Below, piece after piece: positions 9,064 to 18,760 of a stretch of 64,000 nucleotides of DNA. The notes beneath the pieces were generated by a model. It had not been told where the DNA came from. It searched no databases and saw only the letters and a program-made list of their open reading frames with translations. The stretch lies in contig JASEFS010000001.1 in NCBI GenBank assembly GCA_030018495.1, forward strand, positions 1 through 64,000. The letters run 5' to 3'. Position 1 is the first letter of the stretch; every line of letters starts with the position of its first letter. Made by a program: the position numbers and the translations under genes. Source of the stretch: Deltaproteobacteria bacterium. GTDB lineage: Bacteria > Desulfobacterota > Desulfobaccia > Desulfobaccales > 0-14-0-80-60-11.

Positions 9064-10119
9064 ATGTCGGAATATTACGAACTCCTCAGGGTGCCGCGCC
9101 ACGCCACTGCGGAAGAAATCAAAAGCGCCTATCGCCAGCTGGCCCTCAAGTATCACCCGGACCGCAATCCCGGAAACAAAGACGCGGAGGAACGTTTTAA
9201 GGAAATTTCGGAAGCCTACCAAGTGCTGTCCGATCCTGAGAAGCGTCAGCTATACGATCTCTACGGCAAAGCAGGCCTCGCGGACCTGGACCTGGGCGGG
9301 TTCGGGGGTTTCGAAGACATTTTCCGGGGCTTCGGAGATATCTTTGAGGATTTCTTCGGTTTCGAGCGCCGCGCCCAGCGCAGCCGTCAGCCTCAACCAG
9401 GCGCGGATCTGCGGCGCCGGGTGAGCCTGACTCTGGAAGATGTCATCCACGGGGTGGAAAAAGACCTGGAATTGACCCGCCGGGTGGCCTGCCGGGCCTG
9501 CAACGGCAGCGGCATGGAGCCGGGGACCCAGCGCCAAACCTGTCCCCGCTGCCAGGGCAGGGGCCAGGTGGCCTCAAGCCGCGGCCTGCTCCGGGTCTTC
9601 ACCACCTGTCCCACCTGCCGGGGCGAGGGGTTGGTGGCCAAAACGCAGTGCGCCTCATGCCGCGGCCACGGAGTCGTCCAAGAACAAACCACCATACATG
9701 TCCGCATCCCGCCGGGGGTGGACCAAGGTACCCGTCTGCGCCTGCGCGGGGAAGGGGAGGCCGGCCGCAACGGCGGTCCGCCGGGAGACCTCTACATTGA
9801 GGTGCAATTGGCGCCGCACCCCGTGTTCACCCGTCAGGGCCGAAATCTGCATTACCAGGCTTCCTTGTCGTTTGTCGCCGCGGCCCTGGGGACGGAGATC
9901 ACCGTGCCCAAGCTTAACGGCAAGCCCGTCAAACTCAACGTCCCGCCCGGCACTCAGAACGGGGCGGTATTCAGCATCGCCGGCGAGGGTCTTCCCGACT
10001 TGAAAAACAGCCATCGGGGCGACCTATTGGTGGAAGTGCAGCTCAAGACGCCGGACAATCTCACCCCTCGGCAGGAAGAACTGCTCAGAGAGTTCCTGCG
10101 TCTGCAAAGCTCCGACTAG
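9064..10119 (+). CDS. dnaJ: DnaJ-type Hsp40 co-chaperone
   Basis: 351 residues. Stimulates the ATPase of DnaK and delivers substrate. The J domain has HPD at 31-33, followed by a Gly/Phe-rich region (about 75-100) and four zinc-binding repeats [24 protein letters not shown] and CASCRGHG (about 143-203), then the substrate-binding beta domains. I chose the ATG at 9064, since the upstream TTG would add nine residues before the usual YYELL start. No dnaK or grpE lies next to it, so it may be an additional rather than the main DnaJ. Confidence 0.93.
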   Translation: MSEYYELLRVPRHATAEEIKSAYRQLALKYHPDRNPGNKDAEERFKEISEAYQVLSDPEKRQLYDLYGKAGLADLDLGGFGGFEDIFRGFGDIFEDFFGFERRAQRSRQPQPGADLRRRVSLTLEDVIHGVEKDLELTRRVACRACNGSGMEPGTQRQTCPRCQGRGQVASSRGLLRVFTTCPTCRGEGLVAKTQCASCRGHGVVQEQTTIHVRIPPGVDQGTRLRLRGEGEAGRNGGPPGDLYIEVQLAPHPVFTRQGRNLHYQASLSFVAAALGTEITVPKLNGKPVKLNVPPGTQNGAVFSIAGEGLPDLKNSHRGDLLVEVQLKTPDNLTPRQEELLREFLRLQSSD

Positions 10120-10324
10120 ACCAAAAGGCTTAGTCTGTCTCCGATCCTGTTTTCCGCCTCTCCCATTCGGTTGGTTAAGAATACAGGCAGCCTTCACCTC
10201 TTATTCTTTCCCCCGTTATTGACGCCCCCAAGAGGGCTCACCTCTTGCCAGTACGTCCCCTGCGGTTACTTTCTAGGTAGATTGTCTCAAAAAGCTCAAG
10301 AATTCTAACGCACGGAGAAAGCAA

Positions 10325-12256
10325 ATGAAGGAGGAAGGCGGAGGCTTGGCTGTCCGGCGTATGCCGATGGGGGCCGAAGTCATGCCTGAAGGAGGAGTGC
10401 ATTTTCGCGTCTGGGCCCCGGGACGGCGAAAGGTGGAAGTGGTCATCGAACCGCCGGAACCGGAGCCGGGGGCGGGGCCCGCGGGGTTCGCGCTGAAGGC
10501 TGAGAAACAGGGGTATTTTTCAGGCCTTTTCAGCCACCTTAATAGCGGCACGCTGTATCGCTTCCGCCTGGATGAAGAGCCTTCCCTTTACCCGGATCCT
10601 GCATCCCGTTTTCAGCCGAACGGGCCGCACGGCCCTTCGCAGGTAATCGACCCGGAGGAGTTCGCTTGGAACGATCAGGACTGGCATGGGGTAAACGCAG
10701 ACGACCCCCGCGGGCAGGTGATATACGAGATGCATGTCGGCACCTTCACCAAAGAGGGCACTTGGGAGGCGGCCAGCCGGGAACTGCCGGAGCTTGCCGG
10801 TCTCGGCGTCACGATTATAGAATTAATGCCGGTTGCCGATTTTCCGGGCCGCTTCGGCTGGGGCTATGACGGGGTGAATCTCTTTGCCCCCACGCGCCTT
10901 TATGGCACTCCGGATGATATGCGGCGCTTTGTAGACCAAGCCCACACCGCCGGCATCGGGGTGATTCTCGATGTAGTTTACAATCACCTGGGCCCGGATG
11001 GCAGATACCTCGATCAGTTTTCCAAGCATTATTTTTCGAAGCGTCACTCTACAGATTGGGGCGAAACTTTCAACTTTGATGATCGACATTCACAAGAAGT
11101 CCGGGAATATATTTTGGCAAACGCCGTTTATTGGGTTAAAGAGTTCCACCTGGACGGCCTGCGCCTGGACGCCACCCAGCAGATATTCGACGATTCAGAA
11201 GACCATATTCTGGCGGCCATCGTGCGGCGGGTGCGGGAAGCCGCCTGGCCCCGGTCGGTGTACATTGTCGCGGAGAACGAACCGCAAGACGTCAGGCTCG
11301 TTAAATCCCCGGGGCAGGGCGGTTATGGCATCGACGCCTTATGGAACGACGACTTCCACCACAGCGCCATGGTGGCCATGACCGGGCGCGCCGATGCCTA
11401 CTACACCGACTATCAGGGAACAGCCCAGGAATTTGTGTCTGCCCTGAAATACGGCTTTCTATATCAAGGCCAGTGGTACTCGTGGCAGAAGGCGCGCCGG
11501 GGAACCCCGGCCTTCGGTCTGCCTCCCGGCAAATTTGTCCATTTTATTCAAAACCACGATCAATTGGCCAACTCGGCCAGCGCCAAGCGGGTTCATTTAC
11601 TGACCAGTCCCAGCCGCTACCGAGCCTTTGCGGCTGTGCTGCTGCTGGGTCCACAGACGCCGATGCTTTTTCAGGGACAGGAATATGCTTCCTCCAGTCC
11701 TTTTTTCTATTTCGCCGACCACAAGGAGGAGATCGCCCTTTTGGTTGCCAAGGGACGGGCGAGTTTTCTGGCCCAATTTCGGGTGCTGGCCACCCCGGAG
11801 ATGCAGGCGAGATTGCCGGACCCTGACGATCCCATGACCTTCATGAAATGCAAGCTCGACCACCAGGAGCGTGTCAGCCACGCCGAGGAATATGCCTTGT
11901 ATCGCGACCTTTTGCGGCTGCGGCGGGAAGATGCGGTATTCCAAAGCGTGCGGCGAACGGGCCGCCTTGACGGCGCGGTTTTCAGCCATGATGCTTTTGT
12001 GCTGCGTTATTTTGGAGAAAATGAGGGGGACGATCGGCTGCTGCTGGTTAATCTGGGGCGGGAGTTCATATTGAGTCCTGCTCCCGAACCATTGTTGGCC
12101 CAGCCCGCAAACGCTGATTGGGCGCTCTTGTGGACCAGTGAGCATCCGCGCTATGGCGGGGTCAGCACCCCGGACTGGCCTACCGAAGGGTGTTGGCGCA
12201 TCATGGGGGAGACCGCGGTGGTGCTGTATCCTAATCCGCGTCAACCAGGGGAGTAA
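10325..12256 (+). CDS. treZ: Malto-oligosyltrehalose trehalohydrolase
   Basis: 643 residues, GH13 family. Releases trehalose from maltooligosyl-trehalose made by TreY. An N-terminal carbohydrate-binding domain (VHFRVWAPGRRKVEVV) precedes the barrel, with VIYEMHVGTFT, DVVYNHLGPDG, GLRLDATQQI (catalytic Asp), VAENEPQ (acid/base Glu) and FIQNHDQ. These match TreZ better than GlgB. The ribosome binding site GGAG lies upstream of the ATG. The partner treY is not in the window; the next gene is a glycogen debranching enzyme 7 bases downstream. Confidence 0.92.
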   Translation: MKEEGGGLAVRRMPMGAEVMPEGGVHFRVWAPGRRKVEVVIEPPEPEPGAGPAGFALKAEKQGYFSGLFSHLNSGTLYRFRLDEEPSLYPDPASRFQPNGPHGPSQVIDPEEFAWNDQDWHGVNADDPRGQVIYEMHVGTFTKEGTWEAASRELPELAGLGVTIIELMPVADFPGRFGWGYDGVNLFAPTRLYGTPDDMRRFVDQAHTAGIGVILDVVYNHLGPDGRYLDQFSKHYFSKRHSTDWGETFNFDDRHSQEVREYILANAVYWVKEFHLDGLRLDATQQIFDDSEDHILAAIVRRVREAAWPRSVYIVAENEPQDVRLVKSPGQGGYGIDALWNDDFHHSAMVAMTGRADAYYTDYQGTAQEFVSALKYGFLYQGQWYSWQKARRGTPAFGLPPGKFVHFIQNHDQLANSASAKRVHLLTSPSRYRAFAAVLLLGPQTPMLFQGQEYASSSPFFYFADHKEEIALLVAKGRASFLAQFRVLATPEMQARLPDPDDPMTFMKCKLDHQERVSHAEEYALYRDLLRLRREDAVFQSVRRTGRLDGAVFSHDAFVLRYFGENEGDDRLLLVNLGREFILSPAPEPLLAQPANADWALLWTSEHPRYGGVSTPDWPTEGCWRIMGETAVVLYPNPRQPGE

Positions 12257-12263
12257 CAGTATC

Positions 12264-14318
12264 TTGAGCGACGACGGCACGATTCGGCTTAAGTTCACCG
12301 GCAGCCCCGATGAAATCGATTCCATGCTGATGCGGGAGTGGATCGTGACCAACGGCCTGGGCGGGTACGCCTCAGGCACGCTGGCCGGCATAGCCACCAG
12401 GCGCTATCACAGTCTGTTGACCGCCAGTCTGACGGCGCCCCGCGGGCGGTACGTTATGCTCAGTAAAGTGACAGAACTGGTGCGGGTCGCCAGCGGCAAA
12501 AGCTGGCGGCTGGGCGGCAAGGAACTGGCAAAACAAGGGCCGGAACAACACAGTGCGGGAAATCTCCAGGAATTCCGCCTGGAAGCGGGGATTCCCATTT
12601 GGAGGTATCAATTCGGAGAAGTCGTGCTGGAAAAATGGATCCTGATGCCTTACCGACAGAACACGGTCCATATCGGTTATTGCCTGGTGGAAGGGGAGGG
12701 GCCGATCCGCCTCAAGCTGCGCTTGGGCATGCATATCCGCACCCACGATGCCCCCCTGGGACCGGGGCCCCCGGAAGAAGGCTATGCCCTCAATGCCTAT
12801 GAAGGCCGCTACGAGATCAAAGCCCCTGGTATGCCACCGTTGCGATTGCGCCTGGTCGGCGCCAAGCGGGCTTTCACCATTGAAGGGCAGCGGTTTGCCG
12901 ATATCCGCTACCGGATTGAGGAGTCGCTGGGGTATGAGGGGCAAGGCGACCTCTGGTGCCCCGGCTACTTCCGGGTCGATCTGCTGTCAGGCCAGGAAGC
13001 CGCGCTGGTGATATCCATGGAAAACTGGGAAACAATCCTGGCGCTGGACCCGGGAGCCGCGTTCAAAGCCGACCTGGCCCGGCGGCAGCGCCTGATCGAT
13101 GCCGCGCACCCGGCGCTGAGGCAAGGCGCGGCAGCCCAACTTGTGCTGGCGGCCGACCAGTTTATCATCACGCCCGTGGAACGGGTGGCCGAATCGACCC
13201 GGGCCCGTGCCGCAGGAGACGAAATTCGCACGATTATCGCTGGTTACCACTGGTTTACCGACTGGGGACGGGACACCATGATCAGCCTGGAAGGGCTTAC
13301 CTTGCTTACCGGCCGGGCAGCGGAGGCCGGCTATATCCTGCTCGCCTTCGCCCGCCACGTGCGGGACGGCCTTATCCCCAACATGTTTCCCGAAGGCAGC
13401 GATGAAGGCCTTTATCACACCGCGGATGCGACTTTATGGTTTTTCCACGCCTTGGACCGTTATATCGCGATGACGGGTGATCGCATGACTTTGCGGCGAT
13501 TCCTTCCCATGCTGCTCGATATAATCGAAAAACACCTGGCCGGCACCCGCTTCGGCATCGGCGTTGATCCGGCGGACGGGCTTTTGCGCCAGGGGGATGC
13601 GCGCCTGCCTCTCACCTGGATGGATGCCAAGATGGGTGACTGGGTGGTGACGCCCAGACGCGGCAAGCCGGTGGAAATCAACGCCCTGTGGTATAATGCC
13701 TTGTGCCTGCTGTCAGGCTGGCTCAAAGAGGAAGGGCAGGCTGGGCCGGCCGAGGAAATCGCCAAACTGGCAGCCCGCACCCGCGAGAGCTTCAATCAAC
13801 GCTTCTGGAACGAAGACGCGGGATATTTATTCGACGTGGTGGATGGAGAAACCGGCGACGACCCGGCCTGTCGGCCCAACCAGATCTTTGCCGTGTCTCT
13901 CCCCCATGCCGTGCTGGAAGAAGACCGCTGGCAGAAAGTGGTGGACGCGGTGCGCGAGCGCCTTTTGACTCCCGTGGGTCTGCGCTCCCTATCTCCGGAT
14001 CACCCGGACTACAAGCCCAATTACCGCGGCGATCTCCGCTCCCGCGATGCCGCCTATCATCAAGGCACGGTGTGGCCCTGGCTGATCGGCCCTTTTATTG
14101 ACGCCTGGCTCAAGATCTACCCTCAGGACAGGGGCAAGGCGCGCCGGTTTCTCAGCACCTTGATGGGCCAACATTTGCAGGATGCCTGCGTCGGTTCGAT
14201 AAGCGAAGTGTTTGACGCGGAGGCGCCGTTTACCGCCCGCGGCTGCATCACCCAGGCATGGAGCGTGGCCGAGGTGCTCCGCGGCTGGGTTAAGACGACT
14301 GAAGGAGATTTGTGGTAA
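12264..14318 (+). CDS. Amylo-alpha-1,6-glucosidase (glycogen debranching enzyme)
   Basis: 684 residues from a TTG start at 12264 that has AGGGGAG about 9 bases before it; the next in-frame start, an ATG at 12327, would begin too close to the conserved REWIVTNGLGGYASGT block. The N-terminal GDE_N domain is followed by an (alpha/alpha)6-barrel with YHWFTDWGRDTMISLEGL (about 325-342) and YHQGTVWPWLIGPF. It removes alpha-1,6 branch stubs of glycogen. Coupled to treZ, it suggests a route from glycogen to trehalose. Confidence 0.92.
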   Translation: MSDDGTIRLKFTGSPDEIDSMLMREWIVTNGLGGYASGTLAGIATRRYHSLLTASLTAPRGRYVMLSKVTELVRVASGKSWRLGGKELAKQGPEQHSAGNLQEFRLEAGIPIWRYQFGEVVLEKWILMPYRQNTVHIGYCLVEGEGPIRLKLRLGMHIRTHDAPLGPGPPEEGYALNAYEGRYEIKAPGMPPLRLRLVGAKRAFTIEGQRFADIRYRIEESLGYEGQGDLWCPGYFRVDLLSGQEAALVISMENWETILALDPGAAFKADLARRQRLIDAAHPALRQGAAAQLVLAADQFIITPVERVAESTRARAAGDEIRTIIAGYHWFTDWGRDTMISLEGLTLLTGRAAEAGYILLAFARHVRDGLIPNMFPEGSDEGLYHTADATLWFFHALDRYIAMTGDRMTLRRFLPMLLDIIEKHLAGTRFGIGVDPADGLLRQGDARLPLTWMDAKMGDWVVTPRRGKPVEINALWYNALCLLSGWLKEEGQAGPAEEIAKLAARTRESFNQRFWNEDAGYLFDVVDGETGDDPACRPNQIFAVSLPHAVLEEDRWQKVVDAVRERLLTPVGLRSLSPDHPDYKPNYRGDLRSRDAAYHQGTVWPWLIGPFIDAWLKIYPQDRGKARRFLSTLMGQHLQDACVGSISEVFDAEAPFTARGCITQAWSVAEVLRGWVKTTEGDLW

Positions 14319-14403
14319 TCAGGGTTATTAAATAAATGCGGGTTTGGAAAAATTCATGGATTCAGATACTGGTTGGCTGAGAGGCTTTTTTATGGTAAAT
14401 TGG

Positions 14404-14426
14404 CAGGCATTCTGCGAGAATGCCTG
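14404..14426 (+). terminator. Hairpin downstream of debranching enzyme
   Basis: CAGGCATTCT, loop GCG, AGAATGCCTG: a perfect 10-bp stem with a 3-base loop, 86 bases after the stop codon. The following sequence is AATTATTATG rather than a T-run, so it could be a factor-dependent end, a processing site or an operator. Confidence 0.4.
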
Positions 14427-14546
14427 AATTATTATGTAAAGTTATTTAAACAAAAAGTCTTTAATTATTAACAAATAACCGCGGATTTCATCTAATAGTT
14501 AGGTTTTTTATAGTGATATTTGCCACATAGTTTATGGCATAGATTT

Positions 14547-14555
14547 TGATATAAT
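14547..14555 (+). promoter_or_regulatory. Extended -10 promoter element
   Basis: TGATATAAT is a perfect extended -10 sequence (TGn followed by TATAAT). No good -35 box lies 16-18 bases upstream, as is usual for extended -10 promoters. It would give the response regulator mRNA a leader of about 220 bases. Confidence 0.45.
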
Positions 14556-14784
14556 CATAATAAGGTCCACAACCTCTCTTTATTATAAGCCGGTTTATCT
14601 CGCCATTGCTGCGGTGCAAGCCGCAGTCTGCTATTTCCAAATTTGCGCCAAGTTTCACTTTGAAGAAGACGACCCGGCTTTCAAGCCTGGCCGCCGGCGC
14701 CCGATAAGTCAAATTAGACTGAAAAGGCAAATTGAATTACGGTACTGGGGAAGCCTCACAGGAACAGGAAGAATAAAACAAAGC

Positions 14785-15426
14785 ATGATTAGGATTCTCA
14801 TTGTAGATGATCATAAAATTTTTCGGGTAGGACTTCGGGCCTTGTTGGAACAGGAGCTTGACCTGGAGGTGGTGGGGGAGGCCGGCAACGGCCATGAAGC
14901 CGTCCAGCAAGTAAAAAAATTGCGCCCCGACTTGGTCATCATGGATGTAGCCATGCCCGTTATGAACGGGGTTGAGGCCAGCAGCCATATCCTGTCCATC
15001 TTTCCTGAAACCAGGATACTGGCGCTGTCAATGTACAGTGACCGGCGCTATGTCCTGAACATGTTCCAGGCGGGCGTCTCCGGCTATCTTCTCAAGGATT
15101 GCGCTTATGAAGAACTTTCGCGGGCGATCCGCTGGGTAATGGCAGGCAAGATGTACCTCCCCCCTGACATAGCCAAGATTTTTATTCAAGGGTACAAAAA
15201 AGGGTTCATTTCGTCCAACACCGCGTTCTCCCTTTTAACACCGCGGGAGCGGGAGGTGCTGAAACTTATTGCAGAGGGCAAGAGCACCGCTGAGATCGCC
15301 GCATCTCTATCCATCAGCGAGAAGACCATCAATTCCCACCGGATGAATATTATGACCAAACTGGAAGTATCCAGTGTGGCGGAATTGACCAAGTTCGCCC
15401 TGCGCGAAGGCCTCACCTCTTTTTAG
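14785..15426 (+). CDS. NarL/FixJ-type response regulator
   Basis: 213 residues. The receiver domain (1-120) has the acidic pair in ILIVDDHKIFRVGL, the phospho-acceptor Asp in LVIMDVAMPVMNG (about residue 54) and the conserved Lys in YLLKD. A LuxR-type helix-turn-helix follows (LTPREREVLKLIAEGKSTAEIA, about 152-173). I start it at the ATG at 14785; the open frame extends upstream but that part has no domain. No histidine kinase gene is adjacent, so it is an orphan regulator and its signal is unknown. Confidence 0.92.
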   Translation: MIRILIVDDHKIFRVGLRALLEQELDLEVVGEAGNGHEAVQQVKKLRPDLVIMDVAMPVMNGVEASSHILSIFPETRILALSMYSDRRYVLNMFQAGVSGYLLKDCAYEELSRAIRWVMAGKMYLPPDIAKIFIQGYKKGFISSNTAFSLLTPREREVLKLIAEGKSTAEIAASLSISEKTINSHRMNIMTKLEVSSVAELTKFALREGLTSF

Positions 15427-15595
15427 CCCGATCGGGGGGAGGTAGGGGTCATAAACATCTGCCTCCGCCAAATTTCCGCCCCCGCCTCGCAACCGTAAGC
15501 ACATGTTCCAGCCTGTGCTGCACGGGCAAGATGCCTGTGCTCCGGAATCTTGGCTTTGCAGTAAAAATGCGAAAGCCAAAAGATGAATAAGGTAA

Positions 15596-15623
15596 AGGCG
15601 GGAGGCGCTTAGCTTTCCCGCCC
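15596..15623 (-). terminator. Hairpin terminator after tautomerase gene
   Basis: GGCGGGA (15597-15603) pairs with TCCCGCC (15616-15622); on the minus strand it lies about 50 bases past the tautomerase stop and is followed by TTTA. Its loop is almost identical to the hairpin at 15996-16026. Confidence 0.5.
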
Positions 15624-15674
15624 TGCAAGCTGAAGGGCGTTCTCAACCACAATCGGGAGCGAATGGATAATTTT

Positions 15675-15893
15675 CTATTTCATCTTAGCGAGCGCTTTAA
15701 CGTCGGCCGAGGAGATGGCTTTACCGCCGATGCCCCAGTCGCCGCTTTTCACTTCCTCGATGATCACCACGGTCACCGGGCGCATGTGTTCGCCTTCCAG
15801 ATCGGCCATGATATCGGTCATGCGTCTGATCATCTCCTGCTTGTGGTCCTGGGAAAAAACGCCCTCAATCAGTTTAACGTTCACCAGGGGCAT
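15675..15893 (-). CDS. 4-oxalocrotonate tautomerase family protein
   Basis: 72 residues starting MPLVNVKLIEGVF, so that processing exposes the catalytic Pro-1. The ATG at 15893 has a strong AAGGAGGT site; upstream in-frame codons would bury the proline. Members ketonize enol intermediates, as in aromatic degradation. The spread of charged residues (QEMIRRMTDIMADLEGEHMRPVTVVIIEEV) follows the family. The natural substrate is unknown. The single gene is bounded downstream and upstream by near-identical hairpins. Confidence 0.9.
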   Translation of the reverse strand: MPLVNVKLIEGVFSQDHKQEMIRRMTDIMADLEGEHMRPVTVVIIEEVKSGDWGIGGKAISSADVKALAKMK

Positions 15894-15995
15894 AAGACCT
15901 CCTTCTTTTATCTTGTCCCAAGTTGCACTTGGGACGACTTGAACTTGGCGGTTAAAGGTGTTCGCAAACACAGCTTGGGAACCAAAAGAAATGCC

Positions 15996-16026
15996 AAAGG
16001 CGGGATGCGCTTAGCTTTCCCGCCTT
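15996..16026 (-). terminator. Hairpin terminator after uvrB
   Basis: AAGGCGGGA (15997-16005) pairs with TCCCGCCTT (16018-16026), 9 bp with a 12-base loop, 26 bases after the uvrB stop on the minus strand. It is a near-copy of the hairpin at 15596-15623. Confidence 0.55.
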
Positions 16027-16051
16027 ACGGTCTTGATGATCCCGCAACATC

Positions 16052-18058
16052 TTAGCCCGCCTTTAAGCCAAATCTCAGTTCCGCTTTTTCCAGGGCCCGG
16101 AGACGGTCCCGGAGTTGGGCGGCTTTTTCGAATTCCAGCTTTTTGGCGGCGGCCTGCATTTCTTTTTTAAGGCGGGCGATCTGCTTGTCCAGGTCTTCGG
16201 TGAGGTAAGGGGCCTGCTCCTCCGCGGCCAGGGGCACGGTGACGTAGTCGGCTTCATAAACCGAGGCCAGGATATCCTTGATGCGGCTCTTGATAGTCTC
16301 CGGGGTGATGCCGTGCTCCCGGTTGTAGGCTTCCTGGAGCCGGCGGCGGCGGTTGGTTTCGGCGATGGCCGCCTGCATGGAGGGGGTTATTGCGTCGGCG
16401 TAGAACAGGACCTCGCCGTGCAGGTTCCGGGAGGCCCGGCCGATAGTCTGGATGAGGCTGCGCTCGGAGCGCAAAAAGCCCTCCTTGTCCGCGTCCAGGA
16501 TGGCCACTAAAGAGACTTCCGGCAAATCCAGGCCCTCCCTGAGGAGATTGATGCCGATTAGCACGTCGAAGACCCCCATTCGCAGGTCGCGGATGATCTC
16601 CATGCGTTCGAGGGTGCTGATGTCCGAGTGCAGGTAGCGGACTTTCAGGCCCAGCTCAGCGTAGTATTCTGTCAGGTCTTCGGCCATCCGCTTGGTGAGG
16701 GTCGTGACCAGAACCCGCTCGCCCGCGGCGACCCGCTTTCTGATTTCCCCCAACAGGTCGTCCACCTGGTGGGCGGCGGGTTTGACGGTGATTTTGGGGT
16801 CCATGAGGCCGGTGGGCCGGACGATCTGCTCCACCACCCGGCCCTGGGCCTTTTCCAGTTCATACGGGCCGGGGGTGGCCGAAACGTAAATGACTTGGTG
16901 AACCCGTTCCTCGAACTCATCAAAGCGCAGGGGCCGGTTGTCCAGAGCCGAGGGCAGGCGGAAACCGTAGTTCACCAAAGTTTCCTTGCGGGAGCGGTCG
17001 CCCCGGTACATGCCCATGAGCTGGGGGATGGTTATGTGGGACTCGTCGATGACCACCAGAGATTCCCGGGGCAGATAGTCCATGAGGGTGGGAGGCGGCT
17101 CGCCCGGCGCCCGGCCGGTGAGATGGCGGGAGTAGTTCTCGATGCCGTGGCAGAAGCCCAGCTCCCGCATCATCTCCAGGTCGAAAAGGGTGCGCTCCCG
17201 CAGGCGCTGGGCCTCAATGAGCTTGCCCTGGGCTTCGAATTCCCTCACCCGCTCCCACATCTCTTCTTCGATGGCTTTGAGGGCCCGAAGACGCACCTGC
17301 TCCGGGGTGACGTAATGCGACGCCGGATAAATGGTGATTTTTTTCAGGGACCTGGTGGTTTTGCCCCGCAAGGGGTCTATTTCCTTGATGGATTCGACAT
17401 AGTCCCCGAAAAATTCGATCCTGACGGCCCGGTCCTCTTCATAGGCCGGAAAGATCTCCACCCGGTCGCCCCGCACCCGAAAAGTCCCCCGGTGGAAGTC
17501 CAGGTCGTTGCGCTCATATAAAATTTCCACCAGCTTGCGCAGGACTTCCCGCCGATCCTTCTCCATGCCTTCTTCCAGGTAAAGGAGCATGCCGTGATAG
17601 GCTTCCGGGGACCCCAGGCCGTAGATGCAGGACACCGAGGCCACGATGATGACGTCCTGGCGGTCGAAGAGAGCCCGGGTGGCGGAGTGGCGCATCCGGT
17701 CGATGGCGTCGTTGATGGAAGCGTCTTTCTCGATGTAGAGGTCGGCTTGGGGGATATAAGCTTCGGGCTGGTAATAATCGTAATAGCTGACGAAATACTC
17801 CACCGCGTTGTCCGGGAAAAACTCCCTGAATTCACCGTAAAGCTGGGCCGCCAGAGTCTTGTTGGGGGCCAGCACCAGGGTGGGCAGGTTGACCTCGGCA
17901 ATGACGTTGGCGATGGTGAAAGTTTTGCCCGAGCCGGTGACGCCGAGAAGGACCTGGTGGGGATAGCCGCGCTTCACCCCGGCGACCAGTTCTTTGATAG
18001 CCCGGGGCTGGTCGCCTTTGGGCGTGAAGTCGGTGGTGAGAATAAAGCGGTCCGGCAT
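16052..18058 (-). CDS. uvrB: Excinuclease ABC subunit B
   Basis: 668 residues. DNA damage verification subunit of nucleotide excision repair. Walker A GVTGSGKT is at 39-46, the damage-probing hairpin region [12 protein letters not shown] at about 93-104, helicase motifs VVIDESH and GRASRN follow, and a C-terminal UVR motif (about 630-660) binds UvrC. I start at the ATG at 18058 (MPDRF) because upstream in-frame codons run into a degenerate heptanucleotide repeat. Confidence 0.97.
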   Translation of the reverse strand: MPDRFILTTDFTPKGDQPRAIKELVAGVKRGYPHQVLLGVTGSGKTFTIANVIAEVNLPTLVLAPNKTLAAQLYGEFREFFPDNAVEYFVSYYDYYQPEAYIPQADLYIEKDASINDAIDRMRHSATRALFDRQDVIIVASVSCIYGLGSPEAYHGMLLYLEEGMEKDRREVLRKLVEILYERNDLDFHRGTFRVRGDRVEIFPAYEEDRAVRIEFFGDYVESIKEIDPLRGKTTRSLKKITIYPASHYVTPEQVRLRALKAIEEEMWERVREFEAQGKLIEAQRLRERTLFDLEMMRELGFCHGIENYSRHLTGRAPGEPPPTLMDYLPRESLVVIDESHITIPQLMGMYRGDRSRKETLVNYGFRLPSALDNRPLRFDEFEERVHQVIYVSATPGPYELEKAQGRVVEQIVRPTGLMDPKITVKPAAHQVDDLLGEIRKRVAAGERVLVTTLTKRMAEDLTEYYAELGLKVRYLHSDISTLERMEIIRDLRMGVFDVLIGINLLREGLDLPEVSLVAILDADKEGFLRSERSLIQTIGRASRNLHGEVLFYADAITPSMQAAIAETNRRRRLQEAYNREHGITPETIKSRIKDILASVYEADYVTVPLAAEEQAPYLTEDLDKQIARLKKEMQAAAKKLEFEKAAQLRDRLRALEKAELRFGLKAG

Positions 18059-18119
18059 ATATAACAAAGATTCGGCGGGTTTTTGGTTAAAATTAACCGA
18101 ATTATTATAACAGGACGCG

Positions 18120-18190
18120 GCAGAGGCAGGTAGTGGGCAGCGAGCTGTAACAAGTAAGCAGTGAGCAGCAAACAGTGAACGGCGAGGAAG
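18120..18190. repeat. Degenerate heptanucleotide array
   Basis: Short run of 7-base units related to AGCAGTG (for example AAGCAGTGAGCAGCAAACAG) just upstream of uvrB. It resembles the array at 6430-6496 but is more decayed. Confidence 0.6.
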
Positions 18191-18283
18191 GGCAATGGGG
18201 AGTGATCGTCGCCGCAACCAAACGCCGATAATAGGGCAGGGCGGGGGCGGCGTGAAACCAGGCCTGATTACAGGACGATAAGA

Positions 18284-18760
18284 TCAAGCCAGTTTCCGGC
18301 GCATGATATAAAAGCTTTCGTCCTCTTCGATATCAGGGGAGAAAACCTCCACCACTTCAAAGCCTAGTTTCTTGTACAGGTGAATGGCCCCGGCCTTGAT
18401 AATATCCACGTCCAGGTCCACTTCGCCCAGGTTCAATTCTTTGAGCTTGTCGAACGCGGCTTGGATGAGCTGGGTGCCGATGCCCCGGCCCTGATGCTCC
18501 GGATGGACCGCGATTCTTAAGATCATGCCCCGCATGGCGACCTTGCAGCAGCAGGCGACGATAAAGCCGACGATGTCCCCGGTTGAGGCATCCACGGCCA
18601 CCAGGAAGACATCTTCCAAAGAGGCCTTGAACTGGTAATAGTCCCATTGCTGGCCGAAAGTCAGGCGCTCGATCTCCAGGATTTGGGACAAATCCTGTTC
18701 TACGGCGGGTCGGATGCCGGTACTGTATTCCCGGGGCGCTTCGGCGAGAATCGTAGGCAT
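18284..18760 (-). CDS. GNAT family N-acetyltransferase
   Basis: 158 residues with the acetyl-CoA binding motif IAVHPEHQGRGIGTQLIQAA (about 82-101) and the C-terminal KAGAIHLYKKLGFE block. This matches RimI-type acetyltransferases that modify protein N-termini or small molecules. The ribosome binding site AAGGAGGT is ideal. Substrate not assignable. It is followed, after about 225 bases, by uvrB on the same strand. Confidence 0.88.
   Translation of the reverse strand: MPTILAEAPREYSTGIRPAVEQDLSQILEIERLTFGQQWDYYQFKASLEDVFLVAVDASTGDIVGFIVACCCKVAMRGMILRIAVHPEHQGRGIGTQLIQAAFDKLKELNLGEVDLDVDIIKAGAIHLYKKLGFEVVEVFSPDIEEDESFYIMRRKLA

Larger units (their letters stand above)
14319..14784. other. AT-rich intergenic region with hairpin
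   Basis: No gene is seen. A perfect 10-bp stem (14404-14413 with 14417-14426) may end the treZ operon transcript, though no T-run follows. The stretch 14430-14600 is markedly AT-rich and contains an extended -10 element for the response regulator gene. Confidence 0.6.
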
